Shown piece by piece: positions 1-11,322 of a stretch of DNA of 64,000 bases (position 1 is its first letter; each line of letters begins with the position of its first letter). The stretch lies in assembly GCA_028622995.1 (NCBI GenBank), contig JAJQJQ010000045.1:1674001-1738000 (forward strand). The letters are read 5' to 3'. A program made the position numbers and the translations under genes. This DNA comes from Panagrolaimus kolymaensis. Its lineage: Eukaryota > Nematoda > Chromadorea > Rhabditida > Panagrolaimidae. The notes beneath the pieces are model-generated. The model was not told where the DNA came from. It saw only the letters and a program-made list of their open reading frames with translations, and did no database searches.

Positions 1-2833
1 CTTTTGTACATTGAAATGTTGTTAATCGAATAGCACCTTTTCGACCTGCTTCCATCATCAATCGTCTTCGAACTGTATCTAATGGATATGAGCTCATTGC
101 AGCGATAAACGTCGTCACCTATAAAAAAATAATAAAAATTTATGACGTCAGAAAATAAATTTCCAAAACACATACTTGTCCAATGGAAAATGCCCCTAGA
201 AATCCTATCACCCTTCCAGTTTCTTCCACTCCACCTTTAATAGTATCAAATAATCCATAATACACCGATCGATAAAGGAAGATATATTGAAGAGATGGAA
301 GAAAGCCGCGATATAATCCAAAAATGCCATCAGATTTAGCAATTTTATAAATACAATCTGCGAGACCTTGAAATTCTCTTGAGGCTTTATCTAAAAAAAA
401 TTTTTTTTAAGGGAATTAATAAAAGGGAATCAAAAATTGAAAAAAAAGAGCCGAAGCCAAAAAAACTAAATCTAAATTCAATAATATTTTGTTTTTTGCT
501 AAGTCAAACTTTTTTAGAAGTCTTAAAACTAAATTCCAAAGTAGCTAAAAAATGTTTTAGCAAAATAAGTGTTTTAAGCCAAAAAATATGGAAAAGTTCA
601 AACTCTGTTGTAAGCTGTTAAAAGTATTGCATCACTTTGATTAAAGAACGAAATGAAAACAAAAAAATCATCAACTGTTTTTTTTTTGCAACTTTTTTTG
701 GTATATTCTCTAACTACACTCCACTTCAAAAAAAACCATTCAAAGTAATGAATCAAAAAATTTGAAGCAGCAGTCATAATTAACTAACCTCGTCCCATAT
801 CAACTGCTAATCGAGTTCTCGTAAAATCTAATGGATATATAAAACAAAATGTTGCACATCCAGATAATCCACCAGCCATTAAATTGCCAGCCAAATATCT
901 TCCATATTCATGCTTTCTATCAATTCCAGTTAAACAATATGGTTTAAAAAATTCTTTAAACCCCATTCCAAGGGATTCCTAAAATAATCAAAAAAGTTTA
1001 TTAAAATCAAAAAATGTGGGGTTTTAAAAAAAGTTCTCCAGGTTGCAAAGAAGCAAAAAACGCTCAATTCAAATGATTTTTTCAAACTTGAAAGGAGTTT
1101 AAAAAAAATGCATCACTAACATAACAAAATCAGTTTCCCGCGTCCAGTCCATTTTAAGTTTTAATAATGCTACAAAAACCCAAAAGAAAGTCGTCGCATG
1201 TATTATTAAAACATTATTTTAACATATGTATTTGTTTTTTGCAAAAATTCAAAAAAAAAAATAAAGTAAACAAAAGCTTTGCAAAAAAAATTGTTCATAG
1301 ATCATCCGATCACAATGTGGCGTGGCTGAGGCTGATTGCTTAATGAATAACAAAGAAAAAAAAATGCTTTAAAGTTAAAACATATTTCTTTTCTTTATTT
1401 TTTTTTTGCAGAAAAATTGGGTTTATTTTTTTCATTGATTAAAAACTTGCAAAAAAACAAGAGTGAATTCCTTTGAGGTTTCTGAGTTTCATGGAACAAA
1501 TATAATTAAAAGTATTAACTTTATGCTTATTTTTATCTTTTTTTGTTATTATTTCCCTCAAAAATTTGGTTCCAGCAAAAAATATGTAATTACGTATATC
1601 AAAACCCTATTTTTCTTCTTTTGATCTTATTTGTGTATTTTATTTTTAGTAACAAACACTACTATCACCTATGATGAATAAAATAAAAATAAAAAAAACA
1701 ACAAAAAACAGCATCGATGGAATTTTTTTGGATGATAGACACTAACTAACCTTTTGTCAAAGATCAATCCTATTTTTACTTTATTTTTTTCTTGTTTTCA
1801 TTCACTCAAGTTCAAAAAAAATCAAATCAAAACAAAGTTGATCTCTAAGTTTTTAACTTTGACGTTAAATGGTTGATAGGAAAGCCTTTTGTTGCTGCGT
1901 CAGTGAATTAAATTTTTTTATTCAAAAATTCATTGAAAATTTTCAACATTTTGTGTCAATGGTTTTGCAGTGAAAATGGAAAATGATGAACTTTGTTGAT
2001 AATAAAAATGTAGTTAAAAGTTCATCGATAAAAATTAAGTATATTTGGACTAGCCCTAAGTTTGAGTAACTTCTATCCAAAAAAAAAACAACAAAAGTTT
2101 TAAACAACAAATTTTTGGCCAACAAAGTTTCATGACTCCTATTTTGCAAAATTAAAGAAAGGTTATTACAAACCTGCGCCGAAGCTCGAATAATATTTGT
2201 ACCATTTCCACGCCAAAAAGATAAAAATCCTTGTTCCTTTGGAACTCGAACAAGACAATCTATCATTCCTTTATATCTTTTATCTGCGGATATCGTGGAT
2301 TGACTTGCTTGGAGCTGAAAATGATTATTATCAAAAATTAATTAGGAATTAATGAATCAATGAAGAAAAAATAACAAGGAAAGATATTAATATTTTTATT
2401 TTTGGATTCAGAAAAGGTAAAAGTTTGTAGAAAGCATCAATGTTTTAGGGTTGCTTAAATTTTTGGATTTAAAAGCACACGATTAAGATGCTCCAACTTT
2501 GGGCGTTTAAGAATATATCCAAAAAATTTATAAATTTGAGCAGAAAATATGGAAAATCTCTTCAAAAATAAGTAATCTTCACTAAAAGAATATATATAAA
2601 AAATACGAACAAACCTGTAAAATAAGTTTAATCCTTTCAATCGGAGCCACAATAGTTTTAGCTATAACAGCTGCAGCTCCACCAACAGCAAAATCTTTAC
2701 CAAATTTTATTGCATCATCGGCATCAGGCCATACAAAAGCCATCTTTTTCCTTATTCTTCCTCCTCCTCTAGAAGATGAAGGAGAAGATGGGGGTAATAT
2801 AATAAATTCAGCTGGGGTATCACTATATTTCAT
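1..2833 (-). CDS. ADP/ATP translocase (mitochondrial carrier), 3' end beyond the window
   Basis: Exchanges cytosolic ADP for matrix ATP across the inner mitochondrial membrane. Exons on the minus strand: 2833-2615, 2314-2174, 978-789, 390-176 and 118-1 (continuing left of the window); all junctions are GT-AG and keep frame. The carrier motif P-x-D/E occurs three times: APIERIKL (exon 1), [10 protein letters not shown] (exon 3) and [10 protein letters not shown] (exon 5). The ADP/ATP-carrier signature RRRMMM is present at about residues 272-277 but reads RRRLMM. About 294 residues are encoded before the edge; roughly 50 C-terminal residues should follow. The first ATG (2833) lies directly after TTTGTAG, a good trans-splice acceptor, and gives a 30-residue Ser/Pro/Arg-rich extension before MAFVW (2743), which would be the start expected from typical family length. 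Intron 2 is long (about 1.2 kb); nothing coding was seen in it. Confidence 0.95.
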
Positions 2834-4968
2834 CTACAAATAATCATAAAATCTAATAATCCTAATAATAATAATAATATATTCATTTGGCACGAAATAT
2901 TGAATTGAAAGAATATATATAAATTAGAGAAGAAAAAAACTTTGATATAATAAAGCTTTTGTTGATTAACTTTAGTTTAGTTTTCTTCTTCGAAGTCTCT
3001 TCAATTCTCGGGTTTTTTAGTTGTTGTTGTTGCGTTTCCTCTCTGTTGGTGTGTATGTTTTTTTTTGTTGAAAAAAGTTGTTCAAATCAAAAAAATTTGT
3101 AAGAAAGTAAGTAAGCTTTTTTATTTATTTCTTAGTTCGTTCTTTCCTCGATGGTGCTGGTAGTGGTAGTTGAACGATTGTACGTACTTAAAGCCAACCA
3201 ACAACACGAAAAAGTTGAAAGGTAGTTGAAAGGACGAAGGTAAAAAAGTAAAAAAATAGAAGAGTGAGAAAGAAGAAGATGCCTCTCTGAAAAATGAAAA
3301 GCATGCATTAAACACATTTTTTGTTGTCGTCGCTAAACCGAATGAATATATATTCAACTTTGCAACTAAAATACACGCAGCTTTTTAAAAAAATCGAATC
3401 GAATCAGCAAAAAAAAAAAGAGGCGGGAATAATCACATGAAAAAAAAAATATAATGGAATATATTAATCAACAAGTTAAGAAATATCATCATCACGTCGT
3501 CGTCGTTGATTGACCAAACGAACTATGTGATAGGGAAAAAAATCAACAAAACATTAAATTTTTTTTAAAAAAGAAAGCTCAACAAAATAAAAACATCGGT
3601 CGTTCATTGAAAAAAAAAGAAAACGTAAAAAAATTTTTTTTAGTTTATTTATTTTTTGCGTGTCGAGAAAAAAATATTTATTTTTATGTTGAAAATTGAA
3701 ATAAAAAAGTTGGAAGAATAAAAAGAAGAATATTTCAAAGTCAATGTTTTTTTTTATTTTTTGATGAAAACATTCCTGGCTGTCTGATTGATTTGGTTTA
3801 TTTTTAGTAGTTTTGTCCATACTTTTTTTTTGGTCGAATTAAAATAGTTCAAAAATAATAATAATTGAATGATGTGATGATTCGCCTAATTAAACGAAGA
3901 ACACGTGCAAGTGGGAATGAAAGAATACACACATTCCAGGAAGTTTAGTGGTGTCTGAGTTTATTCATCACCAAAATTAACAAACAAACGCAATAATTTT
4001 TTGTGAATCAATGATAAAACCTTTAATTCGAGAAAAAAATAAAAATAGAAAGTTTTGAGGTAAACCAGTAAAAGACCAAAGTTGCTTTTTACTGTCTTTT
4101 TAAGTGACAAAAAAACTTGTAAAAACAGATCATAAAAAATAAAATATGTCATCAGGGATTCCTTTCATTGTATTTCTCCTTCTTGAAATGAATCGAAGCG
4201 GATTTAACTAATCACATTTTTATTTACACATAAATACATATTTCCAAGAAAGGAAAGCAAAAATAAAAGCAAAGAGTAAAAAACCCAGCAAGATAGATTG
4301 CTTTCATTTTGGATATTAATCAACTTTGATAATTGATACAATTACATCGAAAGGAAATACCAAAAAGTTGAAAAATAAAGAACTAATTCCAACGCTTCAT
4401 TCTTTTTGTTGGCGAAGAAACAAACTTGAAACTTCACTTTTTGGTTGCATATAAAAAAAAGAAATTGACAGACAATAAATAAATGTTTTTTGAAGAATCA
4501 AAAATTTTACATATGGCTTTTATTATTCCATGGAAATGATAGTCATTTCATTGTAACATATTTTTTTCAAAGCTTCGTTGATTGACTTTTCAAACTTCCC
4601 ACTTTTTATTTGGACTCATGAAACGAAAGAATGAATGGGAAAGTTGCCCGAATCAGCCATTTTGTTGCTGCTTCCATTGTTGCTTCAAGTTATTTTTTGT
4701 TTTTGCCATCATTCATCCTTTTTTTCCTTCCTTGAGCTATCTTTGATTTTTTGTTTATTACTAACCAACCACCTTTTTTGCCCCATTTATACTTTGTTTC
4801 CATTACCACATTTATTTGCTGCCTTTCCTTTAGTTTCTTTCATTCAATCTCAAGCCTTTTGCTTTTCGTGATTCTTTCAAGCATCTTTTGCGTTTTTGTA
4901 ATCGCTTTTCTGTATACTCATTGCTTTATTTTTCAGTTGACTCTAACTTGTTCTTCAACCACTAACAA
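2834..4968. other. Intergenic, no gene seen
   Basis: AT-rich DNA between the divergent carrier and SKP1-like genes, with long A and T runs. It must hold both promoters, but I see no recognisable element. Short open frames here are low-complexity (Phe/Lys/Asn runs) and show no splice-compatible structure. Confidence 0.6.
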
Positions 4969-5819
4969 ATGATGGCATCTCAACATGAATCATCTCCTCC
5001 AATGATCAAATTCAATCTTATCACCAATGATCAAGTTACTTTCGTCGTGGATAAAGAATTTGTTAAAGAATCTACCTTGTTGACTGAATTTATTGGTATG
5101 TTCTGTTCCATTTTTTGGTTTGGAAGTTGATTGACAACTAACCTTAAAAGTATCCTTGGTATTGGTTTTTGGATGAATTGGGTCTTGATGTTGCTAGCTA
5201 TAGCTTTAGTAACGAATGCTGCGTCTCTCATAGATTGCATTATCTTTGTTCTTTGTTTGTACTGAGCAACTAGCTTCCTTTATAGCTATATAACATTTTG
5301 TTAATCCCTCATTGTCGCTATCCAATAACTTTTTGTGTATATGTATATGTTTCTCTTATTTTTATCCTTTCATTTTTAGATTGCCAACATGTCTCATCTG
5401 ATGAACCCATGGACTTTCCATTGCCAGAAGTTTCAAGTAAATCTTTATCACGTCTTATCGAACTTTGCAAATATTATGGAGATTCTGAACCTTATGTTTG
5501 TTTGGAACAAATTCAAGCATCAAATAGCCATCCTCCTGTTGATCGTGAAGATATGAAATATTTGGCCAAACTTTCAACTCAACAACTTCATAATTTTATC
5601 TGTGCTTCAAGCTTCTTGAATATGCCACGTTTATTGGATATTGGTCTTTATGCTTTGAATGTTCGAGTTAGAGGAAAAGATGTTGATGAGATGACAAGCT
5701 ATCTCAAATTGAAACGTGATGAATCAAGTAAAGATGAACCTCAACTTCGTGAACACATCATTTACAACAAATTGGAAAAGTATGAAGAACCTGCTGAACA
5801 ACGTGGTACTCCATCTTAA
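4969..5819 (+). CDS. SKP1-related protein (SCF ubiquitin ligase adaptor family)
   Basis: SKP1 proteins bridge cullin-1 and F-box proteins in SCF E3 ligases. Two exons: 4969-5095 and 5380-5819 (intron 284 bp, phase 1), 188 residues. The N-terminal half has the BTB-like SKP1 fold: IKFNLITNDQVTFVVDKEF aligns with the family start, then PLPEVSSKSLSRLIELCKYY corresponds to the conserved 'PLPNV...L..VI.WC' segment. The C-terminal helices include LHNFICASSFLNMPRLLDI, matching the family 'L..LILAANYLDI..LLD', and VRGKDVDEM matching 'IKGKTPEEI'. The protein is divergent: the Trp of the 'WD.EF' motif and the terminal 'WCE.K' F-box-contacting tail are absent. Two ATGs in tandem begin the ORF. A poly(A) signal AATAAA lies at about 5907. 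Nematodes carry many such SKR paralogs; which one this is cannot be told from sequence alone. Confidence 0.92.
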
Positions 5820-8800
5820 ACCCGTTGAAATAAACTGTATATTTGATTTTTTTCTTGTTGATTTTATTTGTATTTTCTGTACTTTTTTTGTTGGTCTATG
5901 TACCAAATAAATAGTTTATACCTTGTGTAATCTTTCTTCTTTTTTTTTGTATGGTTGTTGGCGGTTTGAGCTTATTAGAGTTGGAAATGAAATCATGTAA
6001 AAAGAGGAATGCAATATGATCAACGAACTGTAAGAGTGCTTTTGTTTCAAAATCCTTTAATGCTACCTTACTGTTTAGTCGCAGATGATAACTTTATGCT
6101 TGTTTCACAGTTTTTTAGTCATCTCTTATGTTTTATCTATGATTCTTCTTGAAAGTTGAGGATGAAGGTGGCTGCTTCGTGTGTTTTTTGCTTAAGGTTT
6201 ATCATTTCTTGTTATTTCTGATAGATGGCATTTTTTCTATGCGCTATGTTAGTTTTTCCCGACATTTTTTTTTCTTTGGTGTGTTACGTGTGCTATTTAT
6301 CTGCAGGTGATAAATTAATGGAATAACTCGATATAAATGCCTTTGTATCCATGCATGATTTTTTTACGATGGCTTAAAATAATTAAAGTAACAATGTTTT
6401 TTGTGAAGTAAAATTGCATAAAATACGTTGAAGATTTATAACAAAAAACGTAAAATTATTATTATTTTATTTGGTTTATTGAAAAGGATAAATCTAATTA
6501 GAGAATAATACCATATTTTACTTTCTGTGTTATTCTTGCTGCGATGATGTTCCATAGACATCTTTTTTTTTTTTGTTCACATCAGTGAATTTTGCATATT
6601 TAAACTTTGTATAAACTTTTTATCTTAACATATTTATAACTTGATCATTGACTGTAAAGAATAGTAAAAGATAAAATTCCATCAAGCTTCGAATGATTTA
6701 CTCCTGAATTTCTTTTGTTTGTGGTTGATTCGATCCAAAACTAAAAAAAATTTAAATATTCAAAAAGATAAAAAAAATTTAACTAAAATGCAACAGCTAT
6801 AAAACTTTTCTTTATCGAATTATTGGCAGGCATTTATTTTAGTTAGTCTAAAGCTCTTTTTTTTGTTATAGTTTATTTACTTCTTTTTTTTTCTGTCTCT
6901 CCGATTATTTTTTTCTTAAGTAAAAAGTGAACCATTTTTTTTTTGCATTTTTGTTAAAAAAAATTACATTTTGGATTTTGCGAAAGGAAAAGTTTTTTGT
7001 TTTAACAAAAAAAAAGAAGAAAAACAATGGGTATTTTTTTTTTCATCGCATCGATTGCTTCTTTTTTAACATTTTTCAACGATGATTGACCAAATTTTTT
7101 TGAATATTTAAAATTATATTTTTTATTTTTAGTTTTTTATGATTAGAAAATTGCAGAATAATAAATAAAAGATAAAATTCTAAAATAGAAACTAATTAAA
7201 AAAACAAAATCATTGTTTGTAGTAAAAAAAATTTTGACTTTAATTTAATTAAATTTTAAAGATGGAGAACTCAAAAATTACGGTAAATGCTCAGCTCCAT
7301 TTTTTCCGATAGCACCTCCCAATAATTTTCCCGTTTTCTTTTTTCCATTTTGCCATTTAATAATAAATATTCAGAGATAACAAATTTTCATTCAAATTAT
7401 AATTAATAAGCAAAATGATTTTTATCGAATAATTAAAACTTTTTTTTATCATTTTCTATTGATTTTGCTTTGTTCTCTTTCTAAGACTAATTATAAAGTT
7501 GGCAATAGCATCTGCCATTATCTTCATGGATTCAAAAATATACATTAAAACTTCTAATTTACATTTTACAAAGGATTTGTTTATTTTAGATATCTTTCCA
7601 ATCACCAACTTTAACATTATGCGAAAATAACAATATTTATTTTTTTAATTTAAAAAGAAAAAGATAAATTTTTCAAAAAATTCAAACAAAAATTATAATA
7701 AAAAAGTAAGCAACAATTTTTTTTGCTTATTTTTTTTTTTTTTCTTTGCCTTTGCTTGTTGGATTCTTTTTCTGTGATTGCTGAATCATATTTTTTTTGC
7801 TCTTTTTTTGTAAAAAGGAAGAAATGAAAGTTTGAACAACAAACTTCTTTCAATCAGCATTATTTTTTTAAAAATAGTAATTTCAAACTTTTACATGGCT
7901 TGAATTATATTTTTAATTGCCGCCTATTTGCCAGGTTTTTTTTGAATATTTTATTAAAATATTTTTTGTTTGTTTTAAACTAAAAAGTATCAAAATTTGC
8001 GAAGAAAACAACAGAAGTCCATGAAGGAAAAAATAAATAAATTTTTGTTAAATTTTTAATCATTGGCTATTTAAAAAATTGGACCATTTTTTTTCCCAGA
8101 GAAAGGCCTGGTATTCTTTCAATTATTTAAATTAAAAAAACATTTGGCCGTTTTTTCCATAGAGAAGGAAAAAATGAAAATAAAAATTATGTCAACAACT
8201 TGGAAATAAATATTCCAAATTTTAGTAATTCGCACCAGAATGTTTTTATTTTTAGAAAATTAAGAGTAATGAAATTTGTTGTTGTTAGAATTTTGCTAAA
8301 ACAAATTACTGTATGTGTTTTATCGTCTAGATGAATTATGGAATCACCATATTTTTCAATATTAAAAATGCACATAATTCAACAACAAAAAAAAAAATAA
8401 TTCTTAGAAACACAGGCAAATAAACCCCTTTTCCTTCTCAATGAATCAAATCTCCATAGCAAACAACAATATTTGATAGCCCAATACTATCGCGAAATAA
8501 AACAATTATTCATTATTTTACGATTGTATGTATTTTCTTCGCAAAATGTAATTCGTTATCACTAGGTTGGATAATCGGTATTTGTTTCGGATAAAAAAAT
8601 TTAAAAAATCCCTGTATGGGTCGCTTTAGTGGTTCTTTTTTGCAAACTATTGTAATTTAATTTTCGTGTGGTTAAAGAGTCAAAAATCGCTCGTTTTTTT
8701 ATTAAAAAAAAAGAAAGATAGTTAAAATATTCAAAGAAATAAAACAAAATTGTAAAAATGAAAATGATAAGACATTTTTTATTTTTCACTTTGAAAATAG

Positions 8801-9687
8801 AAAAAAGAAAAATGGAGGCTTGCAAAATTGTTGTTGCTTGCTTTTCGAAAGTTTTTTTTCGTTCATGAATCATTTGTTTTTCGAGGGTTTATTTTTTTTT
8901 TGCATTAAAAAATAAAATAATGAGAGTAACAAAAAATCAAGAAATTAAAAAACAAAATAAAAGAATGCAATTTAAATTTTTTTAGAAAAGCTTACCGATT
9001 TTGAAATAATAGTACAAAAGCAACTTTTAGTTTGGTATACATCCAAGCCTGAAAATTTCGTTCTTGAGAAAGTTGAATCCAAAATTTAAACTTTAAAAAG
9101 ATAAACTTTTATGGATGCAGCAATTAGAAATACTGGGCGCCATTTTTATAAGGGATATCAATTTTTTTTCTTCCATTGAGTTCAAAAATCAATTTTATGT
9201 TATTTCAGTTCAAAGTTAAAGAAAAAAAAGACTAGTTCTTGTTTTTGCTTCTTTTCTTTTCCTTTTTTGCTGTTTTCTCGAAATATTTTTTAAGGAAGTT
9301 TCCTTTTTTGATTCTTTATTTTCTAAAAAGCTTATGTGTCGTCGTCGTCCATTCTCGCGAACTACCAAAAACAAAAAAATATATTTATTGATTAACCCTA
9401 AATTTTTTTCTTCTCGATGAAGAAGCGAAGCAACAACCACTAGACTTTCTACATTTTTCTCACTCACTTACTTTTTTGCTAACGACGAGTGTAATTCTAT
9501 TTTTCCAATTAAAAAAATCGTATAAACTATAGTTACTTTTTTTATTCGTTAATTAATATTTTTTTTCTTAGGATTTTTAAATATAAGCTTTACTTATTTA
9601 AAAAAAATTTTTAGATTTTGAATTTTGATTTTTTTTAATGAAGTTTAAGTAGCGCCGATTTTTCTTTGGCCCTCGAAACCCTTTAAA
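5820..9687. other. Long AT-rich intergenic region, no gene seen
   Basis: Nearly 3.9 kb without a convincing exon. Apart from the 3' end of the SKP1-like gene, the content is A/T homopolymer runs and low-complexity frames on both strands. No tRNA, no inverted repeat of note and no GC-rich mobile element were recognised. Confidence 0.55.
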
Positions 9688-11111
9688 ATGGAGCGAGTTG
9701 AAACGACGCCGCAAAATAATTCCTTTTCAACTTCAAATTCCAATAATCATCCGTTGTTGTCACTTTCTTCTTCGAGTCATCCACCTCCAAATCCATCAGC
9801 AACATCCCAAAATAATAATAATGGAAATGTTGGTCTTGGCACAAAAAATGTTTTACTCTCAACAACCAACTATCATCGATGTTGTTGTAATTTAATTCAT
9901 ATTAAATGTGGATCATATTTAATTTCATCAATATTTGCAATATTAATAATATTTAATTTTTTGGTTAAAATTTCTGGTTATACAGATTTAGAATGGAATT
10001 GGGAATTGCTATTTTTATTTTTTGATAGTATTGCTGTGGCATGCTTATTTTATGGAACTTATGTAGAACATGCAGCTTTTTTCCAGCCTTTTGTTGTTTT
10101 GAGTGTAAGCAAAATATTTTTATTTTGCTTGAATTTTTGAGAAGCTTGACTTTATTATTTTTAGTTTTTATCTAGAAAAGTTTTTTAGTTATAAAAAAAA
10201 TGATGGCGTGATTTTTTTTTGAAATTAATAACTCGTTGATTTTGCTTTTTCTTGTTATAAAATTTGTTAGCTCTTTTTTTAGTAGAAAAACAAAATTTGT
10301 GCGAGGCCTTTGTGGAGGAGAAAACACCAATATAATTTGAGGGAAATATATCAAAATTAAAATTTTTTGTAATAATTATTTTAGCCCCAGAAAAGCTTTT
10401 TATAATAGGCGCTATTTTTTGTTAGAAATTTTTCATGTTTTTTGATTCAAGAAAAACTCTTTCCATAACTTTTCAGCTTTTATATTTTAGTATTCACTGA
10501 AAAAAATTCGCTAAATGAACTTTTTTAGAAAACAATATTCCTAACATAAATTATTATATTTTTAGCTACGTTTTTTAAGTTTTTTAAAAGAAACACGTTT
10601 TTTTTCTAGATTATTACAATATCATTTTTACTTTTATTACTTGCATATGTGGGTGCAGCAATATATGATCCACATTCATATCCAGGAGAATATTTGGAAC
10701 TTCTCCTTCATGAAAATTTATCGATTGCATCACAGAAATTTAAACTTCAACTTAAAGACGGTATGCTACTTAATTGTCGTTCCAAGACCCTTTTTTTTCG
10801 TTTCGAGACTCAAAATAATTTTTTCTTAATTTTTAGTGGTATCTCTCTTTGCTTCCGTCGCAGCCATAGTAATTTTACTCGCAATGTTTTGCCATTGTTG
10901 GTTTGTAATTATCGCGATTAAATGTGCAAAATATTTTCGTGTAAAATCCATTAAAAAACTTTCTACCATTCAACAATTTTCTTCACCAACTATAAATTCC
11001 AAAGCTCTTCGACCCATTGTTTTAATTGCAGAACCTTTATATGAAACTATTGGAGAAGCTTACACGGAATCACCAATAAGGGAATATCCAAGAGAATATG
11101 CACGGGTATAA
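9688..11111 (+). CDS. Four-pass membrane protein, LAPTM-like
   Basis: Three exons, 9688-10104, 10610-10760 and 10837-11111, give 280 residues; introns are phase 0 and phase 1. After a disordered Ser/Asn/Pro N-terminus (about 1-60) comes a Cys cluster (HRCCCNLIHIKCGSY) running into membrane segment 1, then segment 2 (LLFLFFDSIAVACLFYGTYV), segment 3 (IITISFLLLLLAYVGAAIYD), a loop, segment 4 (VSLFASVAAIVILLAMFCHC) and a cytoplasmic tail with several Tyr motifs (EPLYETI, EAYTES, REYPREY). The Cys-rich start, four-pass topology and Tyr-bearing tail are those of lysosome-associated LAPTM4/5 proteins and their nematode relatives. The similarity is in layout more than residue identity, so a lysosomal role is inference. 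Confidence 0.65.
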
Positions 11112-11322
11112 AAAAAGAACCAATTTGTTTAATTTTTGTTAACTAATAAATAATTATTTTGGAAGTTGAATTTTTTTGTTTTCTGTTTCAAAATAAAGTT
11201 TAAATTTTATTTAAAAAAGTTTAAAGCAATTTTGTCGCAAATTTTTTTAAAAACTTTATTTAAAACGCATATAAAAATTATTTAGAAAATATTTTTGGAA
11301 ATAAGAATTAATAGAAAAGTCT

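Noticed and set aside
3554..3820. Minus-strand frame rich in Phe/Lys/Asn
   Set aside because: Low-complexity A/T-run translation with no motif and no neighbouring exons.
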